64,000 bases of DNA. Source: Watersipora subatra (Eukaryota > Bryozoa > Gymnolaemata > Cheilostomatida > Watersiporidae). Positions 44,034-59,000 of the stretch are shown piece by piece; within the stretch, counting starts at the first letter, position 1; each line of letters starts with the position of its first letter. The translations under genes and the position numbers were made by a program. A model generated the notes under the pieces. That model made no database searches. It was given only the letters and a program-made list of their open reading frames with translations, and was not told the origin of the DNA. Location of the stretch: the NCBI RefSeq assembly GCF_963576615.1, contig NC_088712.1:17963527-18027526 (forward strand), written 5' to 3'.

Positions 44034-47000
44034 CTAAAAATGAACAAATGGAATTGACAGTACGAAAAGGTAAAACAGCCAATCAGAAAAATGCCATTAT
44101 TGAAAGAAAACCGCAAACTTGAAAACATTGAGTATTTGTTTAAAAAATAAATATACATGTATATAACAATGAAAGGATGGTTTTTTAAAACAATATAAAA
44201 ATAATTTAATGCTCTGCAACATTTCTAAGGAATCATGTATTTATGAAACAGCTACAATAAAATACTTTATTTTGTTTTGCCATTAATCCAAGTAAAATAA
44301 ACTGGAGTAGAATAATTGTCATGGATACAATTAATATGTATAACAATGCATAATAATGGGTTTCTAACTATAGTTTCCAAAACAAAACTTGCTCTAGAAC
44401 ATTCAAACAGTGGTTCAAGACATGCCAAAAACAAACTTTTTATCTCGTTGAAACTCACAGCTCTATCAAAACGAGCCAGCTAGTAAACATAGATACCTAG
44501 CCTCATGGACGTGTCCAACCATAAGTAACTCTGGTCTCGTTGTGATTCTTTCAAGAAAGATTTCAAACTTGTTGAAGGTCGTTGCGTAAAGAGCTGTGAG
44601 AGGGTGGAGCCTAAAACCGATTTGCTGACATGTCATCCCTGTAATCAGAAAAGAGACAACGTAATGCAGAGACCTAGACTTTGTAGTACATGTAGAAAAT
44701 GTTAAAATTGTAGAAACTTTTAAATTATTCTAAAACAAAGCTGCTGACAAGGATTAGTGAGACCCAATAGACCAGGAATGGACGTGACCAATGAAATGGT
44801 TTAATCGTTTGGTTAAACAATTTGATTGTCTATATAGATATAGCATATATATTAATTATATATATTTATTTACATAATTAACAATATATAATATACTAGA
44901 AATTCCCCTGTCATACAACCCACGACCAAAGTGATATTGGAAAAAAGAAAGGGTACTGATGGTTGAGAAATGCAATATTAGCCGTCAAATGGCACTGCAG
45001 TGCAATAGGATAACTGCAATGGTAGCTGTAGTGTACTGGGTGTGGGTGTTATTATGTACAACAAACAGCAATAATGAAAGGAAAAGATTATATGTTTATA
45101 TCTCTTCCCTGCAATAGGAGAAATGCAATATTAGAAGTAAATGCACTGATATTATTAGAATAGCCAATATTATTAATATAGTAATACAGTAATAATAGAA
45201 AACCAATGCACAATTTTGTTTACATTTCAAAACGTCATAGCTAACAATATCAAGAAGTTGTGATATTTATATAGATTTTTAGAAAATATATTTAATAAAA
45301 CTATTTAGAAAAATTATTAACATATTGCTCATAACATATTGTCCATCATCGATGTTGTTAGTGTGACTATAACACTTCAATAGTCATCCAAACTTATAAT
45401 TAAATATTTTAATAATCTCATAAGAATCGTTAGAAAAATAAATCATCGTCATTTCCTTTACTTTCACTGCTTTAGACATCAGTTAGAATACCAAAGTACT
45501 CAAAAGTGTCTAAAATGTCAGTTACTTTGAAATCGGCAAAAAAGAAATGATTATATTTCAGTACTTCTACGTTAAATACAGAAACCTTCGGCAATTCGAC
45601 AATGCTATAGACTGGTAAAATGTGCACGTTATTTCTTCGTGAAATGCGCACGACTTAATCGTTCTATTCTCTGTCGCTCGGTGTTTCGTTAATTTTAATT
45701 TTGATAAAAATAAGGCTTGGCAAGTTTTAATAACGATTTTCGGCCAAATTAATCTGTCTACTTGTGTATAATCCGATCAGATGGGTAAGGTTTAAGATAT
45801 TTTCGACAATTTACAAAGATTTAGTAACATATTTAAATAGGTTTTTATGTGTTTTGTATTGTTATTATACTTAAACGACTCCATTAAAAAATGTTTAAAT
45901 TTGTTGGTTTTATTTCGGTACAAGGGTTTGCGACGTTGTTGATGAATAATTTTCAGTGAGTTGTGTGCACATGCATTTATCATAAAACTCTCAAACATTC
46001 GCTCCGCTCGTGTTTGGTCGTGGGGTTATTATGCAGTTATTACATATATAAAGATATATATTATATATTATTATATATATTATTATATAGTATTATCTAT
46101 ATATATATTTATACATATTTTAGTGAGACCTAATAGTCCAGGAATGGAAGTGACCAATAAAACAGTTTAATCATTTGGTTAGACAATTTGATTGGCTATA
46201 TATATACTATATATATAGCATATATATTAGTTATATATGTTTATTTATATAATTAACAATATATAATATATTATAAATTAAATATATTAATTTATAATAT
46301 ATTGTATCTAATATACATTATATGTAATATATATTATATAATATATATTATTATGCATTTATTACATATATAAAGATATATATTATTATATATATTAATA
46401 TATAGTATTATCTAAATATATATTTATACATATTTTAGTGATACCCAATAGACCAGGAATGAAAGTAATCAATGAAATGGTTTAATCATTTGGTTAAACG
46501 ATCTGATTGGCTTAATATATTTTATGTGTTATTCTATTATTAGATTCATTTGGAGCTTGAATCCAATTTTATCGCTAGCCCAAATTTCCACGAATTAATG
46601 AAATAATTTTACTTTTTGTTTAAATAATATGTCGTCTGAGATACATCTACTAGACTATTACAAGGGACTAAGGCGCTCTAATAGAAAGTTTACCTGTAAA
46701 GAACACATCCTCCATGGCAATCAATGGATTTTGGTCAAATGCTTCGACCATCTTTGGTATCATATATGGAGGAAATATGTATCCATACCCTAAAATTAAA
46801 GCTATAATATACTCATCAAGTCATGTGCAATCTTTACTACAATGTTGGTTCATCTGTCCAAACTTGAAAAAAGATTGCATCGCGAGGGATTTGAACTCGC
46901 TACCATTTTATGTATGCAAAGCACAGCGCACAATGGAAGAGTTGGAAGGGTGAGAAAGAATCTCACTTACACTGAAACAGCTGCAAAACAATCCTTCGAG

Positions 47001-50000
47001 TATTAGCCTATCTTAAAAGCACATTTGTAGAAAAAAAATGTAATTGACCAATCAAATGACATAAACATACAATTGACCAATTTGGTTGGCCAATGTGAAA
47101 ATCGGAACCCAAATAGTTGTGAAACATAAAAAAAATGTCAAATGTTTTAGACATACGATAAGAAGCGAGTATTTTAGCAGCTAGAAATGGAAGTGACCAA
47201 TAAAAAGGCTGATCGTTTGGTGAAAAGATTTCAGGCAAAAATTTGACGAAAATGACATTTAATGACATTTGGTGTGTAGTGTTTAACACTTTTGGCAACG
47301 ACAGCATATAATGGGTTAAATATGATGTTGCCGCTGACAGCGATAGCATATCTAACACTATGTTAAATATTCAGTTTTAAGCTCTAACACACATCTAGTG
47401 ATAGTGTATAGATGTGTGTTAATATCAAACATCACATTATGTGATGTTTGATGTTATCAAACGTCTATAACATGTGTGATTGATGTTATAGACGTGTTAT
47501 ATTTATTTACATTTATTTAACTTAAACGTGTCTTGGTTTCTATTTGAAGCAGCGTTGTAGCACATCATAGACTTCATACAGTTTGAGAGAAAAGGACAAC
47601 GCTAGAATACCGTAGCATATCAGCTTCAAGTCCTAATACATATGTCTTTCTACAACTTTTCCAAAATCGCTGGCAGCGTGTGTATAATTAACTGTCAGCA
47701 CTGTGCAACCAGTTTTAACTCTTTGGGTGTTGACTGAATCTTCGCAACGATATTTACTATAATGGGAGCCAAATCCGCCTGAAGCCACGGTTGAAAAAAC
47801 AGATTGCATCGTATAAGATTCGAACCCCGAACATTTGTATCGGTTGAACGAGGATCTAACAACTGCGGCAATTGACTGCCTTCCAGTTTTTCAGAAAAAT
47901 TTCGCAGACATGGATTTTCTGTGCTTTATAAGGACACCTGTCAATCTCTCACAGAGCACTAGACTACTAGGGTACTAAGAATTAAAATATTTACTTTCTG
48001 TGTTTAATTATTTTTCATTATATTTTTCCTTATTATATACAGTTACTTATCCGCTACCCATCTGTCCATCCTATTCGATCACCGAGATATTCAAATTACT
48101 TTCCAACTAATGTACCTTGACAATATGGCGGATAATAGTCATCAGCATATTCTTCCTTTGAGACGTAGTATTTACTTTTCGGGTTTCTGATTGGTCCAAC
48201 ACCTTGAGTCACTTTACATATGAGCTCTCCCATTGTAATATCTGATTGGCCGTGAAGGAAATAGATCAGTGTATATGGGTTGATCATAGTGTCATCATCA
48301 ATCTGTGAACATGTCAGCCTCATAAAAGAGCACCAGGTCAAAACGGCTTATACAACTATTTCGCTGGTCAATGTATAACATTTGCTTGGCCAGAGCGTTA
48401 GTATTGCTTATTTGGCAGTTGGAAGATAGGTATTTCCAATCGCAATAGAATTGTTGTAAACCCCCCACTCCCGAAACCCTTTCTTTAAGTTTCAAGTGAC
48501 AATAAGCAATATGATAAAAAAATTGGCGTACACTTTGCTTGATTTGTAGACACGAGTTAGTGTGTATTGTAAACATCGCTGCAAAAGAAACCATAAAAGG
48601 TTTTCCAGACGGGGAATCGAACCCTGGCCACGGCGGTGAGAGCGCCGGATCCTAACCACTAGACCACCTGGGAACACGTTGAGATAATTTTTTTCAACAT
48701 TACTTGAATTACTTGATTAATTTTGTGTAAGGCTAATTAGTAATTACTTCGCCACTAACGAAAACAGCCATATGAAAAGCAGCTTAGCCGGGTATTATAA
48801 TATCGCTGTTTCGCTGTTGTTTCATTGTTTCATTCAAAGAAGGACAAAGTAGTTTTTCCTGCAGCCTCTCTAGCCTGTGAGTAGAAGAACTCACCTCTCT
48901 TAACAAACAGCCTGGTTAATGGACATGTCGACAAATCTAGCTTTTGCAAATATGCTGCTTACTTAAGCAAGAATTCTTTTAAGTTAAAGGACTAAAAATA
49001 TGGAAAATTGCGGTGCTCCTACACTTTATCACAAATAGGTATTTTTCACAAATAATATTTACACCCGTTTCATTTTAAAAATCTCCAAATATTTCTGAGG
49101 CAAATATAAGGAAAGTACATTGCATTACTACGTATAGAAGTTATCTACCCACAGCAAGTTTGAAAACTGCATTGCGATGTTTAGCACAGACTAAAATCAT
49201 ACTGGTAGGTAACGTTTTTGTGAACTTACCCTTAGACATAGACATATTTATCAACAGAGAGAGACAACTCCTTTAATGTTTAGTAAGAGAATTAAGGAAA
49301 TAGTTTTTGTTTGGACACTATGTATTCTAAACTTCTGTCAAAGAGATATTTAAAAATTCTTTTGTTAGATTAATTTTAGAATGATGAAACTTTTTAAATT
49401 TTTTCAAAAAAATTTAAGCATTAATTAGATTAATATTTCAAAGTTAACTATTATTCTATAACAAGTGACAATCACATCTTGTGACGTATTTGTTCTATAG
49501 CTTGAATTTCAAGCTTAAAAACAAAAACATCTGTTTATAGACTTAGGTTTACCTTCATTACTCTGTAGGTCACGGGGCAGTACTTGGCCACCCATCTCAA
49601 CGCGCTGATTCCTTTCAAAGTCAGATTTCTGTATGCATCCGTGTAGCTAAAATCATGTACACTGCATCAGTTGCTGAGTTTACCTCATTGTACTATATAC
49701 ACTCAAACAACTAATGAGCTGAAAGCAATGTTAGAGGAAATGGTTCGGCACTGAAAAAGAAATAAGATGGATTCAATAGAAAAACTAGTAAAATGTGACT
49801 GTTACTAAGATTGTTTTCATAAAATTCCATAAAAGCAGTAGATGCACTTGTCTTTCAGCTGTCTTGAGTAAAGAGAACATAACTACTACATTGTGTGTTT
49901 AATAGGAAGCTCATAATCGTTGAAGTGTTTTTATACGCAACATACTATGCCCATTAACACCTCTAGACTCCACATATCCCATTGATAGTGGAAATGGAAG

Positions 50001-53000
50001 GTAAACTAAATGTTTTAAACTGAATGTGTTTTAAATTATGTGTGAATATTTGAACGATTTACTAACCATTACTAACCATTACTAAGCCTCTATTACTAAC
50101 CATCAGAAGCAGTTGTACAAAGATAAAGTTTTATGAGAAATATCCGCCTCATGACATCACAGTTCTAGAAGATTCAATAGTGAAACCATTTACTGGTTTA
50201 TAAGACAAAAAATTTGAGGTTTACAAAATGAAGATGCTTCAATTTTCTGACATTGCAATATAATAAATCATGTTTTGTGACACCAAAATATTACATCCAC
50301 CACCGTATGTGTCAGTTTATGAACTTTCTGTTACTACAACCTTTCATTCAATATTCCGACTCCTCCACAATACTATTAGACTAACCAGATACCCGATGTT
50401 GTACGAGTATTAAAAACAGCTTATAAGCAGTGGCAGGCAGGTAGTGTAGTTGCTATTGGCTAATTTGGATATGCTAGTATTCGTATTGCTAATCTTACTA
50501 ATAAGAGCCGTGAGACGAATCTTTAGTGACATTGCGTGTAACACCGAGTCGCAATGCGTATTTTAACTGAGATAATGACTCATATCGCCTATTGAATCCA
50601 TTGCATCCTGTGTAGCTTAATGGGTTAGCTAGTCACCTTGTGAACGGGAGGTTTCAAGATCAAATCTTCTGCGGCATGAATTTTTCATGACTAGGTTTAA
50701 ATCAGATAGAGCTGGACAGACACCGGATGACAGACTGAGGTTTATATATAGATTACCTACTCTTTTCAACTCACTCAATAATACCTGATGCCGCCTTTTT
50801 ACTTTTTTTTAATGTAACGAAGAAAATCATTTTGTCATTGATTATCAAGCTCTTATTATTATTATTGTAAAAGTTTTTTTCACAGTCGTGTGGTGTTAGG
50901 TGACTGGTTGTAGTCCATGTTGAGTCCGGGTCTTAACAAAAGGCTAAAGGATCCAACATCTTCCCCAATTCCACTAAGAGAGGACCTTCCTCAAAATGTG
51001 AGGAAATTATTATTGTTATTATTATTATTATAATAAGAGCATTCTCTGTCAGTCAGTCTGTCCAAAAACATGCTAAGACTGTTAGGAAAAAATTGCCAAG
51101 CACAGGAATCACACCCAGGGTGTCAAATTCAAAGGCAAGCAAGTAACCACTACAACACTCAGCCACCTTATCACTTGGTTAGATAATTATCCTCGTATTG
51201 ATCACTTATGATGGTCTCTCGCTGTATATAGGGTTGGCAAGTGTACTAGTGGCAATAAACAGTTCTGCATACACACATACATCTTACATCTATATATATA
51301 TTTATCAAAGTATGTCATCCGTATGTCGTATGTCTGTCTACATTCCGGCTATAGCTATTATTAGAATAACTGCAGCTGGACAACAATGCTGACATAATGT
51401 CATGGAGTACCGTCGTTAGAAGCCTAGCAGTTTACTGCAATTTTCCATTTACAATGTGCCAGGCTAGTAGCTTGAAAGTTACAGTTGTTTGACAAAGTTT
51501 TAAAACCTTTACAGTTGTTTTCATTTTTCTCTAAATTTATTTCAACTACACAAAACACTTCTCTCATGATATGTAGTTAGAAAGTTAGAATGGTAAATGT
51601 TGTTTTATATTAAATACAAATCAATTTTGTGTCCAGGCTTTTTTATTACACGGGCTACGCCGGGTGGCACAGCTAGTATATACACTGTATATATTGTTCA
51701 GTATTAGATTCAGATATCAAGTTTTCAGAATGTAGAGCAAAGGTGCTACTTCCCACCTGGTATCCTGTACGAGATCTCCAAAGACTTTGCTTTCATTCAG
51801 CAGCTTTGTGTAGTGCTGACGATTGTCTATGGACAAGTCTCCGATGAAGAAGATGTACCTGAGGAGCTTCCCTTCTACTTCTTTAACCTGTTAAAACCAA
51901 CATTGAGCTCAGCGGGAGCAAGATATTCATAGGTTAAAGGTCAGCTAAAAATAGATCACGATAACATCAACTAATGGAAACGTGTGACTATCTATGGCAG
52001 AGGTCAGGCAGAGATCAGGAACCTTTTTGACAGAAAGAGCCAAAAAAGCCACACATTTCCAAATTTAATTCTAAAAGAGCCATATGTATATTTTGAACTT
52101 CGAAAATATAAAATGGAAATGGAAGATCAACAAATTCAGCATGTTTGAGCAATTTTAGAGTATAAGAAATGTGGATTAACTTCGAAGAACAATGTTCAAA
52201 TAACAATTTTTTCTTTTAGACATTTTTCAGTTTGAAGGGTTTACCTTTGGATCTAAAAATTACTTGTGTGGTCTCTGTGCAGCCAGCGTAGAGTGGTGTA
52301 CAGAAAGCACTAAAAACTCTTTGCTGCACGCGCCACATTAAAAAGTTGCAAATGAAAATATATTTCTATTAAATGAGAGTTATTTTTCATTTTGTTCTCC
52401 TGATCTATGGTTAAGGATGGTACGCAGCATATTGTAGTATTTCAAGGTTGTCCTCTAGAGGGTTATTTATAGACCATTTTTACCCATGCCATTTGCCAGA
52501 TATGTTAGGAAACAGCAGCTGCCAAACTTTTCCGACATATCAACACCCAACAATTTTCAAACTGTCTGTGCAATGTGCTTCACCATCATCAATTTGGAAA
52601 CAATGACTGGCTGCGGCAGATTGCATGATTTATATTTTATGACAGCTGCTGATGGTCTAGTATTTCAGGGACTGCACTGTAAAATGAATACACTATGCAG
52701 CCGAGTATGGTTCGATGTAAACACAGATGGGTATATGATAGCCTGAAAGATGTTATCACAGACGTCACTGATGTATTGTGGGATTAGTGTTGATATACTC
52801 CGATATAGTGTGCACTAGCCTTAGTGAAGTTAAAAGGGGAGATTTTCTTCTTGACAACTTGAATGGTTGGTTTGTCACAAAGCTGATGGGCTGGACAATC
52901 AGTAGTCATAGTAGGAACTAAGAACTACAGCTCCCATTAAAAGGGCTATTAGCAATGCCGCTCTGACAACTCCAATTGGTTTATGTAGTTACTAGTTATT

Positions 53001-56000
53001 ACTTTTATAAAAAACCTATTTGGTTACTCTAAAGTACATAATATCACTTAAATAAATAAATGTGTAATTATACACATAAATTAATACACATTTAATTACG
53101 TATTTATTTGAGAATTTATATATTTATTTATGTATTGTACACTGTAAATATACATATGTTTTTTTATAAAAATATATATTATATATATTTAAAATTTTTA
53201 TATTTATATATAGTGTATAAAAAAGTAATGACATGTTTCTGTCATGTAGTGAAAATGCTTAGTAGTGTTCTCATGTTCTCTCGTAGAAAAACACACCACC
53301 AGAACTCGTTTTTTGTAAGCTACCTTGGGTTGTCCTAATACTTAAGGTAGGACAACCCAAGGTAGATGGTGACTAATCTTGATTAGTCACCATCTTGTTT
53401 ATTTCAAAACAGCCTGATGAATGAGAATATCATGAAACTGACAGTAGCTGAGAAAAAAGATAAGTACTGCTTTTAAATAATTTATTAGTATATATATATA
53501 CTGGTATAAATTTGGTAAGAAATTTATTAAAATTTGACTAAGCAAAAAATTACTAAAAGTTTCGTATTACACAAAAGGTGTGTAACACTCATCAGATAAA
53601 ATGCTTAGTGAGGACTATACACAAGATTCTGCATTAGCTGGTAAGCTGACATAAAAGCTCAGGTATTAAAAGCTAGATGGATAAGATCTATTATGTAATG
53701 CTATTTCGTAAAAGGTGTTTCTTAGCATGTCTACATGTAGATATAAGTTCACTACGTTTGTTAAGAGTTGCCTTCTCAGGTCTGTAAATGATGAAATATT
53801 TTTCTAATGAACATAATCTGCACTTTCCGGTGCTTTTAGAGTATGGCTTGGCGTGTGATAAAATCTTCCAGGCTATGTTGTAGTCAGCGCCGCTTTCCTT
53901 GAGTTCCCATATGTGGCTGCTTAGCTCGGTAGAGTAGCGTTTAGAAATGTCCTTGAATGTGGATTTGTGAAGGTTATATCTAGTTTTGAAGCTGTTTTCG
54001 GTTAGCCCTACATATGTGGCTGCAGGTTTATTGTTGTCGGTGGTAGTTACGCTTGCCTGGTATATCACTGATTTTGCCAGGCAGTGATATACCAGGCAAG
54101 CGTAACTACCACCGACAACAATAAACCTGCAGCCACATATGTAGGGCTAACCGAAAACAGCTTCAAAACTAGATATAACCTTCACAAATCCACATTCAAG
54201 GACATTTCTAAACGCTACTCTACCGAGCTAAGCAGCCACATATGGGAACTCAAGGAAAGCGGCGCTGACTACAACATAGCCTGGAAGATTTTATCACACG
54301 CCAAGCCATACTCTAAAAGCACCGGAAAGTGCAGATTATGTACATTAGAAAAATATTTCATCATTTACAGACCTGAGAAGGCAACTCTTAACAAACGTAG
54401 TGAACTTATATCTACATGTAGACATGCTAAGAAACACCTTTTACGAAATAGCATTACATAATAGATCTAATCCATCTAGCTTTTAATACCTGAGCTTTTA
54501 TGTCAGCTTACCAGCTAATGCAGAATCTTGTGTATAGTCCTCACTAAGCATTTTATCTGATGAGTGTTACACACCTTTTGTGTAATACGAAACTTTTAGT
54601 AATTTTTTGCTTAGTCAAATTTTAATAAATTTCTTACCAAATTTATAGTAAGCTCTACTTTAGTATCGAGCACTTTATGCTGACTTTTAGCCTATACTTT
54701 ATTGTATATACTGGTATATGTATATCTATGTATATCATATATGTATGCATATATATGTATACATATATATATACATACATTTTTTATACATAAATACTTA
54801 TATATATATACTTATATATATACTTATATATATACAAGTATACAAGTATATGTATATATACAAGTACATATACATATACTTATTTTTGCATTGTTTCATT
54901 TAAGTATTTATATATGTGTTTATTAAAATACTCATCTAGTCATGTATTTGTTTATGCATGCTCTATGTATGTCATTCTATTACATACCGAACCATAGGAT
55001 TCTCGAATCCTGTTTCGAGCCTCAAAGTTTCCAGGAGCGGAGTAAATGTAGAAAAGGAGAAGATTGGTAGAGTTTGAGCTACAGTGGAGAGATGAAGCAT
55101 TCATAAGTGGGTTCTCCTTCAATGGGCTAGAGACGAGCTTTTCAGTTTCATTCCTGATCACTACAATCCAAGCATAAAATATTTCTCATCTAGATGAAAT
55201 GCACTAAAATTATTACTTCGGTAGGGGACAAAAACATTCAGAAATAAAAAACAAGTTTTAATAGTTTGATAAATATGCATAAGTAAAAAACTTGCTTGTC
55301 ATTACTGATGTTATAAAACTAGATTGAAATAACAATTTCCACAAATTATCTAAAACTAAAACATATTTCTGAAGATCATTTTTTTTCTCAGCTAGTATTT
55401 TCCTCACAGACTTGGAGTAAAATTAAAATTCTACAATTTTTTGGTTTTTGTATGATGCAACTTTGTGATCAAATTTTATATAAATAGTATAGTTCTACCA
55501 TTTGGCGATATTTAAAATATAGTCAACTGTTTCGAAAAAGAATTTATTAAATTTATATTTAAAAGGTGAGAAAAAATGCTTAAAAATTAAAAAAAACAAA
55601 TTGAACCTAAATATGTTTCGTTTTCTGAACCAAATGATTTTTTCTAATAATTGTTTAATAAACCATTTCAGCCCTAGCAACTACATTTGCACAACCGGTT
55701 CAGCCCTAAGAGTTAGTTTCTTTAATTGTTTCAACCCTAAGGATTATTCTAACACAGCCTTCTCAACTCTAAAAGCCATTATTACTCAGATATTTTAACC
55801 TTAGCTGCCATCTACACACAACCCTAATCGCTAAGTTATAGTCATGAAACAATCATCACAAAACCATTAGGACAGACATGGTTCTGTTACCACTTCTGTT
55901 GTTATAGCATTTTCGTTTCAGCCCTAAAAGTTAGTTTCTTTAATCGTTTCAGCCCTAGCTGCTCCTTTTCAAGCCATTACGCCAGATACAATTTCATTTA

Positions 56001-59000
56001 GCATGCACTATAAAGCTGTTCCATAAACCAAAGACTCCTTATGTTCGGTGAAGTAGATTCTTTGGGCTTTGAGTGTTCGAAGTGAAACCAAGAATAAAGA
56101 CATCTGATTGGTCAATTGTTCTGAATATGATTCAGCAATTTTGTAATTACATGGAAACATAGTATAAGATGGTAAGAATAGAAGATATACATATACATGT
56201 ATATACTAATTGGGGGACAAAGAAGACAGAAAAAAACTAACTTGCACAAAATTTCTGTAGATTTTATCAGAAAATATCGACATTTTTCTACCATTTGCAA
56301 CTGTTGTTGATGTTTGAGTTGATCCTGGCTGCCAAGATGTTTCTAGATTGAAATCAGCAAAACTTGATTGCAATAAAACGCTCAGAATGAAAACAATTAA
56401 AAAATGACGTCTTTAGTCGCTATCATTGCCATATTTAATATCGGCTATTCCATTTAAGTTGCAGCGTTACGCGTCTCTATTCTGTCGGTCTCTTTGCTGC
56501 TATAGACGTTATAATTGCACTTTTGATCTGAGCGTTTTAACCGCGATGAAGTTTTGTAAATTTTAATCTTGAAACATCCTGGCAGCCAGCTCACCACAAA
56601 CATAGAAAAACAATCGCAAATGATAGAAAAATACTGATACTTCCTGATAAAATTTACTAAACCTTCGTGCAAGTTTATCTTTATCGTCGTAACATATATG
56701 TTAACATATATATAACATATGTTAATATCGTAACATATATGTTAACATATATATAACAAATGTTAATATCGTAACATATATGTTAACATATATATAACAT
56801 ATGTTAATATCGTAACATATATGTTAACATATATAAAACATATGTTAATATCGTAACATATATGTTAACATATATATAACATATGTTAATATCGTAACAT
56901 ATATGTTAACATATATATAACATATGTTAATATCGTAACATATATGTTAACATATATATAACATATGTTAATATCGTAACATATATGTTAGTTACACGAG
57001 CTGAATAGTTAATGCCACTATTTGTCGCTACCGACATCCACCACCATCAAGTCTATATCGCGAATGTTTCCCAAGAAAATGTTTCTGTGATTTTTGGAGT
57101 CCCACAACCGTGCTAGTCGGTGTCTGATAGACTACATGAGATAAGCAAAAGGTGGTTTGCAATGTAAAGGTAGAGAAAGTGCCATAATTGAGAGACCAAC
57201 AATTATTGTCCTATCACGGTAGTACACTTCTTCTCCTAGTCGTACGTACCTTTAATTACAGTCTTGTTTGCTGCAGGGTACAATTAGCTGGGACATCAGA
57301 CAACAGGTACAAGTGGAATGTGGTATACAACATAGCAGCTGAGATGCTGAATTAATTTTCAACTATTAATTGAATTGTTATAGCATTTTTATGGTCCCCT
57401 TTGTTGGCAGTTTGACAAAAATTTTCCCATGACAATTTTCTGAAATTTTACATAATTAAAAAATTATCGCGGCTTTAAAAAAAATGAAATAGTGAAATTT
57501 GGTATACTTAGAAAGCTTACCAAAAAACGAAATATTTCTGTGTAAATATAAAATTGGTTCAATAAAGAATTGTACTTTGTTAGGCAGGACTTGATAACAA
57601 CTGTTTCACTATTAAAGTATAGTAATTTTTATTAGATTGATTTTCAATTTTGAATTCTTTACATCAATTAATACAAAGGAAGTTTTGCATCTCTAAAAGA
57701 GTAATAAATAAATCATGCAAACTAGTGTAGAGTTGAATAAGCTAATTTTTTGGATGTCAGAAAATCTATCTGAAAGTTGAAGACAAAAAATTTATGGTTA
57801 ATTTAGTTAAAGAATTTAATAAATTATATTATTATTAATATTTATCCCCTCTCTGCTACATGTGTGGCACTTTATTAACTAGAATGATAACTTTGTGAGC
57901 TAGACAGATAATGACACTTCCACATATTTATAGAAGCAGGAAATGATACAAAACCTTTCTGCACATGAACATTTAACATTTAACCAGTAAAGGATTGAAC
58001 ATAGAGTGAGAAAACTTTTATAATTGTCTGCTATTGGTTGATGAAATTGAGATCAACCACAAAACACAAAGCGCAGTTTACATTTTTACAGTTTTTAGAA
58101 AATAGTACAGAAAAAATGACTCATAAAAATTCCAAAAAGTTCTGTGTGAATCCATTTCAAAATACATTCAGTTAGTCAGTAATTAGTAAGATTTTAACTA
58201 GGCCTCAACCGATAAACCTAAAAAGATTAAAGATTGATTAAATTGTTGCAGCTTCTGCGTTGCAGTAAGTATATAGCTTTTACTGCATGCAATGATGTGA
58301 CGCCTTTTTAAATTTAGTCATTTAGACTTGTATCAAAATTAGTTAAAAATACATTTATTGAAACTTTCAGCGAAATTAAAAAAATTTTGTTGTCACAAAA
58401 CAGATCAGTTCTGGCATCAAAATCAATAAGTTAAAACTGATCAGTAGTTTTTCCTTAAATCTAAAAGATGACTAACTTGAAAAAGCAATCTATGTATGAC
58501 AGCTGATTGCTCTTCCTTGCAATTCGATCTCTTAGCTAGTTAATACATTGATTGTTGTCATTCGTAGTTTAGTTTTTATTAAAAACTGTCAACCCTGTCA
58601 ACTCGACTGTAACACATTTTAAGTAGATATTAGCCTATACTTACTATAAAGTGATAAAATTTTCTGTTGTATATATATATACATGTATATGTTATATATT
58701 TGGAGTTGCTTTATTTTTTTGCTGACAAACTAATAAAGCCTTAATTGAAATGCAGACCTTTTAAATGCCAGCCCAAGTTTCCAAATAATTCTACACCTAT
58801 AGTTTGGCTTTTATAGAATGTCATGCGGTTCCATATTTTCACACTTTTACTTTATATTTAAAACACCCAAAAAACCATAACATTTAGATAAAGCAGATGT
58901 TCATCAACAAAGCATGTAGTATTTGTAAAACAGGTTTTTCATGATGCGGTAAAATTTGACATCAATGAAAAAGATTATCCTTGACTGAGCATTGAACCTA

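Larger units (their letters stand above)
53506..54647. mobile_element. Palindrome of two Penelope-like element 3' ends
   Basis: Two arms of about 565 bp (53506-54070 and 54082-54647) are reverse complements with only about two differences that I can find, around an 11-base spacer. Each arm, read outward, has a GIY-YIG endonuclease domain, its stop codon, and a hammerhead ribozyme. This is the layout expected for the 3' part of a Penelope-like retroelement. The reverse transcriptase is absent, so both copies are 5'-truncated. Confidence 0.87.

Noticed and set aside
52486-52746. 86-codon plus-strand frame
   Set aside because: No recognisable motif or splice signal, and antisense to a GT31 intron.
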